From positions 1,071-10,595 of the forward strand of contig JAHFQQ010000108.1 of NCBI GenBank assembly GCA_023259235.1: 9,525 nt of DNA, written 5' to 3'. How positions within the stretch are numbered: the stretch's first letter is position 1; each line of letters opens with the position of its first letter. The position numbers were made by a program, and so were the translations under genes. This document shows positions 1 to 4,168 of the stretch, piece after piece. The notes beneath the pieces are model-generated. The model had not been told where the DNA came from. It did no database searches and saw only the letters and a list, made by a program, of their open reading frames with translations. The DNA comes from Polaromonas sp. GTDB taxonomy: Bacteria > Pseudomonadota > Gammaproteobacteria > Burkholderiales > Burkholderiaceae_C.

Positions 1-1
1 C

Positions 2-214
2 CGCCCAGGCTGGAACAAGGCTCTGTATGGTATTTTTGTCATCAACTTTTTCGTGCTGGGCTACCTGGGCATGCAGCCACCTTCAGCGATCGGTGCGCGG
101 GTGTCGCAGGTTGGCACCCTGCTTTACTTTGGCTTCTTTCTGCTGATGCCGTGGTGGAGCCGGTTGGGTACCTTCAAGCGCGTTCCCGATCGCGTGATTT
201 TTGCGGCCCACTGA
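2..214 (+). CDS. petB: Cytochrome b, C-terminal end (partial)
   Basis: Only the last 70 codons are present; the 5' part lies left of the window and the frame ends at TGA 212-214. The product is the di-heme membrane subunit of the cytochrome bc1 complex, which oxidises ubiquinol and passes electrons to cytochrome c1. The visible part holds two hydrophobic membrane segments (roughly local residues 8-23 and 39-50) joined by a loop containing GMQPPS. It ends in a short basic tail after the PWWSRLG stretch, as usual for proteobacterial cytochrome b. The heme-ligand histidines and the PEWY motif would lie in the missing part. petC begins 17 bp downstream, so the two are almost certainly one operon, normally preceded by the Rieske gene petA. 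The identification rests on this C-terminal pattern plus the petC neighbour. Confidence 0.9.
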   Translation, partial: RPGWNKALYGIFVINFFVLGYLGMQPPSAIGARVSQVGTLLYFGFFLLMPWWSRLGTFKRVPDRVIFAAH

Positions 215-231
215 GCGTGAGAACCATAACC

Positions 232-987
232 ATGAAAAAATTGATCCTCGCCCTGATTACTGCGGCCGGCCTGGTGGCCGGTGCTCAGGCCAACACCGGC
301 GGCGCTGTCTGGGACAAGGCGCCCGCCAGGGCCAATGATCTGGCCGCCCTGCAAAATGGCGCCAAGCTGTTTGTCAACTACTGTCTGAACTGTCATTCGG
401 CAGCCTTCATGCGGTTCAACCGCCTCAAAGACATCGGCCTGACCGACCAGCAGATCAAGGACAACCTGCTCTTTACGACCGACAAGGTGGGTGAAACCAT
501 GCAGGCCGCGATCGACCCGAAACAGGCCAAGGTCTGGTTTGGCGCCAATCCGCCGGATCTGACCGTGATTGCCCGTTCGCGCTCCAGCGCAGGCGGCAGT
601 GGTGCGGATTACCTCTACACCTACATGCGCACCTTTTACCGTGACGATACCAAGGCGACCGGCTGGAACAACCTGACCTTCCCCAATGTGGCCATGCCTC
701 ATGTGCTGTGGGAGCTGCAGGGTGAGCGCAAGCCCGTGTATGCCGAGCAGGAAGAAGGCGGCCACAAGATGGAAGTCTTCAAAGGCTGGCAACAGGTCAC
801 ACCAGGCACCATGACGCCGCTGCAATACGACCAGGCCGTTGGCGATCTCGTGGGTTATCTGCAGTGGATGGGCGAGCCGGCTCACAACACCCGGGTTCGC
901 ATCGGCGTCTGGGTGCTGATCTTTCTTCTCTTGTTGACCTTTGTATCCTGGCGCCTGAATGCAGCGTACTGGAAAGACGTCAAGTAA
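232..987 (+). CDS. petC: Cytochrome c1 of the bc1 complex
   Basis: A 251-residue membrane-anchored c-type cytochrome that accepts electrons from the Rieske protein and hands them to soluble cytochrome c on the periplasmic side. Residues 1-20 form a signal peptide (MKK, hydrophobic core, AQA cleavage site). The heme-binding CLNCH is at residues 51-55, so C51 and C54 carry the heme and H55 is the proximal ligand. M155 in VAMPHVLW is the expected axial methionine. A C-terminal helix at about residues 224-240 anchors the protein, followed by a short basic tail. The frame is open upstream to an ATG at 151, but the start at 232 gives a clean signal peptide and avoids overlapping petB. The ribosome site before it is weak, consistent with translational coupling to petB 17 bp upstream. 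Length and motifs are normal for the family. Confidence 0.97.
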   Translation: MKKLILALITAAGLVAGAQANTGGAVWDKAPARANDLAALQNGAKLFVNYCLNCHSAAFMRFNRLKDIGLTDQQIKDNLLFTTDKVGETMQAAIDPKQAKVWFGANPPDLTVIARSRSSAGGSGADYLYTYMRTFYRDDTKATGWNNLTFPNVAMPHVLWELQGERKPVYAEQEEGGHKMEVFKGWQQVTPGTMTPLQYDQAVGDLVGYLQWMGEPAHNTRVRIGVWVLIFLLLLTFVSWRLNAAYWKDVK

Positions 988-1001
988 TTTTGCCAATGGA
1001 T

Positions 1002-1024
1002 GCGCCGTGGCCATGGCCCGGTGC
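1002..1024 (+). other. GC-rich hairpin downstream of petC
   Basis: An inverted repeat starting 14 bp after the petC stop. GCGCCG (1002-1007) pairs with CGGTGC (1019-1024) through one G-U wobble, T1008 is bulged, and GG/CC closes a CCATGG loop. The stem has about eight pairs. It has no U-run after it, so it is not a classic terminator by itself; it may stabilise the petBC mRNA 3' end or work with the hairpin at 1041. Its function is inferred. Confidence 0.5.
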
Positions 1025-1040
1025 GCACAGGCTTCTTTGG

Positions 1041-1086
1041 AGTGGAAGGTCCCAGGTTCTGATTCCTGGTCTCCACTTTTTTGTTT
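1041..1086 (+). terminator. Rho-independent terminator between petC and sspA
   Basis: AGTGGA (1041-1046) pairs with TCCACT (1072-1077) and CCAGG (1052-1056) pairs with CCTGG (1065-1069). An asymmetric internal loop (AGGTC against TC) separates the two helices, and the apical loop is 8 nt. The stem runs straight into a U-rich tail (1077-1086, one G at 1083). This is a convincing intrinsic terminator shape for the petBC transcript. It ends only 16 nt before the sspA start codon, leaving no room for an sspA promoter after it, so it may act as a partial terminator or attenuator. Confidence 0.75.
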
Positions 1087-1088
1087 TC

Positions 1089-1093
1089 AGGAG
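1089..1093 (+). promoter_or_regulatory. Shine-Dalgarno of sspA
   Basis: AGGAG lies 9 nt before the ATG at 1103 and 12 nt before a second in-frame ATG at 1106. The spacing favours 1103 and excludes the long upstream extension of the same frame, which would run back into petC. Confidence 0.75.
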
Positions 1094-1102
1094 TTCCGAA
1101 TC

Positions 1103-1714
1103 ATGATGGTCCTATATTCAGGCACAACCTGTCCTTTCTCGCATCGCTGCCGTTTCGTTCTGTTTGAAAAAGGCATGGATTTCGAAATCCGCGACGTCGA
1201 CCTTTACAACAGGCCGGAAGACATCAATGTCATGAACCCATACGGCCAGGTACCGATTCTGGTCGAGCGCGACCTGATCCTGTATGAATCGAACATCATC
1301 AACGAATACATCGACGAGCGCTTCCCGCACCCGCAGCTCATGCCCGGTGACCCGGTTGATCGGGCACGGGTTCGGCTGTTTCTGCTCAACTTTGAAAAAG
1401 AGCTGTTTGTTCACGTCAGCACGCTGGAGTCCCGTGCCACCAAAGGCAATGAAAAAGCGCTTGAAAAGGCCCGCGCGCATATTCGTGACCGCTTGACGCA
1501 ACTGGCGCCGATTTTTCTGAAGAACAAGTTCATGCTGGGCGACAATTTTTCCATGCTCGACGTGGCGATTGCCCCGCTGCTCTGGCGCATGGACTACTAC
1601 GGCATTGACCTGTCGAAAAATGCCGCACCGTTGCTCAAGTATGCCGAGCGCATTTTTTCACGCCCCGCGTACATTGAAGCGCTGACGCCCTCCGAAAAGG
1701 TCATGCGCAAGTAA
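1103..1714 (+). CDS. sspA: Stringent starvation protein A (SspA), GST fold
   Basis: A 203-residue glutathione-S-transferase-fold protein. In Enterobacteria SspA binds RNA polymerase and reshapes transcription in starvation and acid stress; it is not a working transferase. The N-terminal thioredoxin-like domain covers about residues 1-80, with CPFS at 10-13, the cis-proline of QVPIL at P51 and YESNII at 61-66. The all-helical C-terminal domain covers about 85-200. Residues 75-77 are Pro-His-Pro in FPHPQLMP, matching the surface PHP pocket known to matter for SspA activity. E. coli SspA is about 212 residues, so the length fits. The gene has a good Shine-Dalgarno at 1089. sspB follows 197 bp downstream, a gap almost wholly occupied by a tandem repeat. 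The terminator just upstream suggests its transcription must read through or be attenuated. Confidence 0.95.
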   Translation: MMVLYSGTTCPFSHRCRFVLFEKGMDFEIRDVDLYNRPEDINVMNPYGQVPILVERDLILYESNIINEYIDERFPHPQLMPGDPVDRARVRLFLLNFEKELFVHVSTLESRATKGNEKALEKARAHIRDRLTQLAPIFLKNKFMLGDNFSMLDVAIAPLLWRMDYYGIDLSKNAAPLLKYAERIFSRPAYIEALTPSEKVMRK

Positions 1715-1716
1715 TA

Positions 1717-1800
1717 TGGCCCCCACGCTCGCCACTGCGTGTGCTTCGCTGCCCTCCGAAGGGGCTGAACTTCGCTTGGGGCGGCCCGGCGCTTCGTTCC
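1717..1800. repeat. Tandem GC-rich repeat, unit 1 (84 bp)
   Basis: First of two head-to-tail copies; it starts two bases after the sspA stop codon. The first 50 bases match unit 2 at 47 positions, then the copies drift apart with a one-base gap. The unit contains a perfect small stem-loop (CACGC 1724-1728 with GCGTG 1737-1741, 8-nt loop) and a second around CCGAA (GCCC 1751-1754 with GGGC 1762-1765). It resembles a GC-rich intergenic repeat that I recall as common in Comamonadaceae; this was not checked by search. Confidence 0.85.
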
Positions 1801-1890
1801 TGGCCCCCACGCTCGCCACTGCGTGTACTGCGCTGCCCCCCGAAGGGGCTGGCCTTGCTTGGGGTGGCTCTGCGTTGCGGCCGCTGGCCC
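1801..1890. repeat. Tandem GC-rich repeat, unit 2 plus start of a third
   Basis: The second 84-bp copy (1801-1884) begins with 26 bases identical to unit 1. It is followed by TGGCCC (1885-1890), which looks like the first six bases of an abandoned third copy. The inner hairpin is GCCCC, five bases, GGGGC; read on the minus strand its loop contains TTCG, so an RNA from that strand could form a very stable UUCG-type hairpin. The array ends 21 bp before sspB. The minus frame through both units encodes a repeated peptide (SPFGGQRSTRSGERGG) that is a translation artefact. Confidence 0.85.
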
Positions 1891-1911
1891 GGGTTTAACC
1901 TGGCTGAATTC

Positions 1912-2478
1912 ATGAACGTGCTGGACTCCCTGTCAACGCGGCCGTACCTGATACGGGCCTTGTATGAATGGTGTACCGACAACGGCTTCACACCGTACGT
2001 GGCCGTATCGGTGGATCAGAGCGTGCAGGTGCCGCGTGAATACGTGAAGAACAATGAAATCGTGCTCAACATCAGCTTTGACGCAACCAGTTCGCTGCAA
2101 CTGGGCAATGAGTTCATCGAATTCAAGGCGCGTTTTGCAGGCAGCCCGCGGGAAATCATGGTGCCGATCAGTCATGTGATTGCCATCTATGCCCGTGAAA
2201 ACGGGCAGGGCATGGCTTTTCCACTGGAAAATTCATCAGCCGCTCCCAACCTGGGGTCTATGGATGCAGCCGCAGGCGCGATCGATCCACCGCCTGCTGC
2301 AACGCCGGCCACTTCGCCTCCAGCATCGCCCGCGCAGGGGCCGGCAGACGAGTCCGAAGGAAAAATCATGCAGTTGGTCCCAGAGGACACCCAACTCGCC
2401 GGCAAGGACAGCCCTGACTCTCCGGAACCGCCCAGGCCGCCGCCGCGCACCCGGCCTTCGCTCAAACGGGTCAAGTAA
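1912..2478 (+). CDS. sspB: ClpXP protease specificity-enhancing factor SspB
   Basis: A 188-residue adaptor that binds ssrA-tagged and other substrates and delivers them to the ClpXP protease. The folded substrate-binding domain is about residues 5-107, opening with STRPYLIRALYEWC (8-21) and including VLNIS and the VPISHVIAIYARENGQGM block (84-101). A flexible linker rich in Pro, Ala and Ser follows (about 108-178). The last eight residues, RPSLKRVK (181-188), match the ClpX-binding tail known from E. coli SspB (RPALRVVK). The frame is open upstream into the repeats, but the ATG at 1912 is the one that matches the family N-terminus. No clear Shine-Dalgarno precedes it. It is normally expressed with sspA; here the repeat array separates them. 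A tRNA gene starts 11 bp after its stop. Confidence 0.95.
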   Translation: MNVLDSLSTRPYLIRALYEWCTDNGFTPYVAVSVDQSVQVPREYVKNNEIVLNISFDATSSLQLGNEFIEFKARFAGSPREIMVPISHVIAIYARENGQGMAFPLENSSAAPNLGSMDAAAGAIDPPPAATPATSPPASPAQGPADESEGKIMQLVPEDTQLAGKDSPDSPEPPRPPPRTRPSLKRVK

Positions 2479-2481
2479 AAT
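2476..2481 (+). promoter_or_regulatory. Probable -10 box of the tRNA-Thr promoter
   Basis: TAAAAT overlaps the sspB stop codon (TAA 2476-2478). A start seven bases past its end would fall at about 2488, two bases before the mature tRNA. Position and sequence fit a promoter for the tRNA. At the expected -35 distance (around 2453-2458) I see nothing resembling TTGACA, so the call rests on the -10 box and its spacing only. Confidence 0.45.
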
Positions 2482-2489
2482 ACACTTGT

Positions 2490-2565
2490 GCCGCTTTAGC
2501 TCAGTTGGTAGAGCAACCGCCTTGTAAGCGGTAGGTCGTCAGTTCGATTCCGACAAGCGGCACCA
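2490..2565 (+). tRNA. tRNA-Thr (anticodon TGT)
   Basis: A complete 76-nt cloverleaf with encoded CCA (2563-2565). The acceptor stem GCCGCTT (2490-2496) pairs perfectly with AAGCGGC (2555-2561). The D stem is GCTC/GAGC and the anticodon stem is ACCGC/GCGGT. The anticodon loop CTTGTAA places TGT at 2523-2525, which reads ACA threonine codons. The T arm is GTCAG-TTCGATT-CCGAC, with one A-C mismatch that I also recall in E. coli tRNA-Thr(TGT). The variable loop is five bases. The gene is 11 bp downstream of sspB and may have its own promoter at 2476 or be co-transcribed and processed. Confidence 0.97.
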
Positions 2566-2597
2566 TTTATCAAGAAGCTCATTAAAACTTCATGAAG

Positions 2598-2636
2598 GCC
2601 CGCATTAAACGGGCGATGGATGCTATTAATTGCATC
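2598..2636. other. Two consecutive hairpins after tRNA-Thr
   Basis: GCCCG (2598-2602) pairs with CGGGC (2610-2614) around a 7-nt loop. GATGC (2619-2623) then pairs with GCATC (2632-2636) around an AT-rich 8-nt loop. Neither is followed by a U-run on the plus strand. They could serve as a 3' processing barrier for the tRNA transcript or as termination signals for convergent dciA transcription, but direct evidence is weak. Apart from these, the 2566-2681 gap holds only a 10-bp palindrome, CGCGTACGCG, at 2659-2668. Confidence 0.4.
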
Positions 2637-2681
2637 GTTAAAAAAGCAAACAGGAAGACGCGTACGCGCTGGGTGATCGCG

Positions 2682-2704
2682 GTAGCTGTATAAAGCTACT
2701 TTTT
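2682..2704 (+). terminator. Rho-independent terminator of the sspB/tRNA-Thr transcript
   Basis: GTAGCT (2682-2687) pairs perfectly with AGCTAC (2694-2699) around a 6-nt loop, followed at once by five T residues (2700-2704). It faces the plus strand and would stop transcription from sspB or the tRNA before it runs into dciA. The right arm contains the dciA stop codon (2696-2698 on the minus strand), so the terminator overlaps the end of the convergent gene. A further AGCTA copy at 2705-2709 allows an alternative pairing. Confidence 0.75.
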
Positions 2705-3013
2705 AGCTATTAGTATCTTCAGCCGAATTGCGGTAACCTTCCAGCCTTCGGTAAGCAGGCGAGCCTGGATGAGCGGCAGCAACTGGCGGATTTTCGCGGC
2801 AGCTGCATTGCCACTCACCAGCAGGCACCAGCTTTCGTGATCGATCGGTCCGGCCATCACGGCTGGCCGCAGGGCTTCGGGAATCAGCGACTCGATCACC
2901 TTGAGCCTGCGGTTGGATTCCTGGACCAGTTCTGCCAATCGCGCCAGGGAAGGGGAATTTTCAGCTGCTTGCTGGACGCTGACTGACTGGGAAACGAGCC
3001 GGGTTGTATTCAC
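2696..3013 (-). CDS. dciA: DciA-like DUF721 protein, probable helicase loader
   Basis: A small basic protein of the DUF721/DciA family. DciA is the replicative-helicase (DnaB) loader or operator in bacteria lacking DnaC/DnaI. From the GTG at 3013 the product has 105 residues. The conserved block runs from about residue 22 to 100: SLARLAELV, RLKVIESLIPEALRP (37-50), AGPID (54-58), then W62 and the AAAAKIRQLLP stretch (70-80). The start is uncertain. An ATG at 3073 would add 20 residues but overlaps the GTG start of the divergent peptidase by 6 bp, and neither start has a clear Shine-Dalgarno. I prefer 3013 because the added residues do not look like family sequence. A GATAAT box on the minus strand (3082-3077) could be its -10, giving a start of transcription downstream of the ATG at 3073. 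In Pseudomonas a DUF721 gene also neighbours M23-secA, which supports the call. Confidence 0.8.
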   Translation of the reverse strand: MNTTRLVSQSVSVQQAAENSPSLARLAELVQESNRRLKVIESLIPEALRPAVMAGPIDHESWCLLVSGNAAAAKIRQLLPLIQARLLTEGWKVTAIRLKILIAKK

Positions 3014-3054
3014 GATTGACGAGGGGTCTGGGTGGGCCGGGGCCGGGCTTTTAA

Positions 3055-3059
3055 AGAGG
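3055..3059 (+). promoter_or_regulatory. Shine-Dalgarno deciding the GTG start of the M23 gene
   Basis: AGAGG is 8 nt before the GTG at 3068. It supports that start over an in-frame ATG at 3032, whose extra twelve residues (MGRGRAFKEVNK) look unlike a protein N-terminus and encode the ribosome site itself. Confidence 0.7.
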
Positions 3060-3067
3060 TAAACAAG

Positions 3068-4048
3068 GTGCATTTGATTATCACGGATGCGTGGCTGGCG
3101 AAAAGCCGGGCCATTTATTTAAGTGGCACCAAGCTGATCGTTGTCGGCTTCATTGCCGCACTGGTGCTCATGCTGGTGTCCGCCGCCCTTTATCAATGGG
3201 TGTTTCTCAAAGGCGCCCGCGAGGGCTGGCCGCTCGTTGGCTCGCTGGTGAAGCTGGTGGCGAAGGACGAGTTTGCGCAACGCGACCGCTTTTTGCGCGA
3301 GAACCTCGACATGATGGCCAGACGCGTTGGTGAAATGCAGGCCAAAATGATGCAGCTCGAAGCGCTGGGTGAGCGGGTGTCGGGCCTGGCCGGGGTCAAT
3401 CCGAACGAGATCAAGGTGACCCCGGGGAGCGGTGGAGCATTGGTGGCTTCGCGCTCCCTGACAATGGAAGAGTTGCAGGCCACCCTGGCCGACCTGGACA
3501 AGCTGACTGATCAACGGGTTGACCTGATGACCGTGATGGAGTCGCGCCTGTTTGACCAGAGGCTCAAGAAAATGATGATTCCGACTCAGGAGCCTGTGGT
3601 CGGAGGCACTTTGGGTTCACCATTTGGCTGGCGCATTGACCCGCTTAATGGGCACTCTGCCCTGCACACGGGGCTGGATTTTCCGGCGGCACCGGGTACC
3701 CCCATTGTGGCTGCTGCGGGGGGTGTCGTTGTGACGCAGGAATATCACCCCGAGTATGGCAACATGATCGAGGTGGATCACGGCAATGGCGTGATAACGC
3801 GTTACGCGCATTCTTCACGGGTATTTGTCAAGAAGGGCGATATCGTCAAGCGTGGTCAAAAAATCGCCGAAGTCGGGACGACCGGGCGCTCCACGGGCCC
3901 GCACCTGCACTTCGAGGTGCTGCTTCAAGGGGTATTCCAGGACCCGCGGAAATTTCTGACCGCCGGACACGCCCTGCCCAAACCGAACTTCGCGGTAGCG
4001 CCTGATCCGAAAGCCCGGCCCAACCGGCAGCCTGCCGGGCGGGGTTAA
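3068..4048 (+). CDS. Membrane-anchored M23 (LytM-type) peptidoglycan endopeptidase
   Basis: A 326-residue zinc metallopeptidase expected to cut peptide cross-links of peptidoglycan on the periplasmic side. Residues 1-20 are cytoplasmic and 21-44 form one membrane helix. About 67-105 and 131-168 are helical and probably coiled-coil, and the M23 domain covers about 180-296. The catalytic set is complete: H200 and D204 in HTGLD, H248 in RYAH, and H279/H281 in PHLHFE. By comparison with LytM, H200, D204 and H281 bind zinc while H248 and H279 are catalytic, so this is predicted to be an active enzyme rather than an EnvC/NlpD-like activator. The C-terminal 30 residues are Pro-rich and basic. The start is GTG with a good ribosome site. 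It lies between divergent dciA and secA, as in Pseudomonas. Its exact cell-wall role is unknown. Confidence 0.92.
   Translation: MHLIITDAWLAKSRAIYLSGTKLIVVGFIAALVLMLVSAALYQWVFLKGAREGWPLVGSLVKLVAKDEFAQRDRFLRENLDMMARRVGEMQAKMMQLEALGERVSGLAGVNPNEIKVTPGSGGALVASRSLTMEELQATLADLDKLTDQRVDLMTVMESRLFDQRLKKMMIPTQEPVVGGTLGSPFGWRIDPLNGHSALHTGLDFPAAPGTPIVAAAGGVVVTQEYHPEYGNMIEVDHGNGVITRYAHSSRVFVKKGDIVKRGQKIAEVGTTGRSTGPHLHFEVLLQGVFQDPRKFLTAGHALPKPNFAVAPDPKARPNRQPAGRG
4024..4038. other. 15-bp inverted repeat at the end of the M23 gene
   Basis: CCGGCAG (4024-4030) and CTGCCGG (4032-4038) are exact inverse copies separated by one base, so the physical hairpin is CCGGC/GCCGG with a 5-nt loop. It lies within the last codons of the peptidase gene, 10 bp before the stop. 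No U-run follows. It might slow or stabilise the transcript end, or just reflect GC-rich Pro/Gly codons. Confidence 0.35.
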
Positions 4049-4051
4049 AAT
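4046..4051 (+). promoter_or_regulatory. Candidate -10 box for secA
   Basis: TAAAAT overlaps the stop codon of the M23 gene and would give a transcript start near 4058 and a leader of about 110 nt for secA. No good -35 hexamer stands 16-18 bp upstream. It has the same sequence as the -10 proposed for the tRNA gene at 2476. This is a weak candidate; secA could also be read from the peptidase promoter. Confidence 0.3.
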
Positions 4052-4124
4052 CAAAGGCTTGCGCACAGTTGAACTAACTGCACAGCACACACACCTAAGT
4101 TCCGTACTCAAACAAGGGATTTCG

Positions 4125-4159
4125 GCCGCATCACCAGCCCATGGGGCAGGCCATGCGGC
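4125..4159 (+). promoter_or_regulatory. Inverted repeat in the secA leader
   Basis: GCCGCAT (4125-4131) and ATGCGGC (4153-4159) are perfect inverse copies enclosing a 21-nt loop with its own short GCC/GGC helix (about 4138-4148). The structure ends 9 nt before the secA ATG. It occupies the place where a Shine-Dalgarno should be, and none is visible. A role in controlling secA translation is inferred. Confidence 0.5.
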
Positions 4160-4168
4160 TTCGTATTT

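Noticed and set aside
124..1014. Long minus-strand open frame opposite petB-petC
   Set aside because: It lies antisense to a firmly identified cytochrome c1 gene, shows no recognisable family pattern, and is explained by GC-rich third positions.
1717..1890. Tandem repeats considered as a CRISPR array or insertion-sequence remnant
   Set aside because: The units are contiguous 84-bp copies with no unique spacers, no terminal inverted repeats, no transposase fragment and no target duplication.
1701..1991. Minus-strand frame encoding two copies of a repeated Gly/Arg/Ser-rich peptide
   Set aside because: The peptide repetition comes directly from the tandem DNA repeat at 1717-1890; it is not evidence of a protein-coding gene.
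2490..2704. tRNA-Thr as an integration site for a genomic island
   Set aside because: The tRNA is intact, is followed directly by terminator structures and housekeeping dciA, and no integrase or second copy of the tRNA 3' end is seen in the window.
3032..3067. Upstream ATG start for the M23 peptidase
   Set aside because: The extension would encode the Shine-Dalgarno itself and an atypical N-terminus; the GTG at 3068 has correct spacing.
4069..4097. TTGAAC as a -35 element for secA
   Set aside because: At 16-19 bp spacing there is no acceptable -10 hexamer (CACCTA/ACCTAA are poor), so it was not called.
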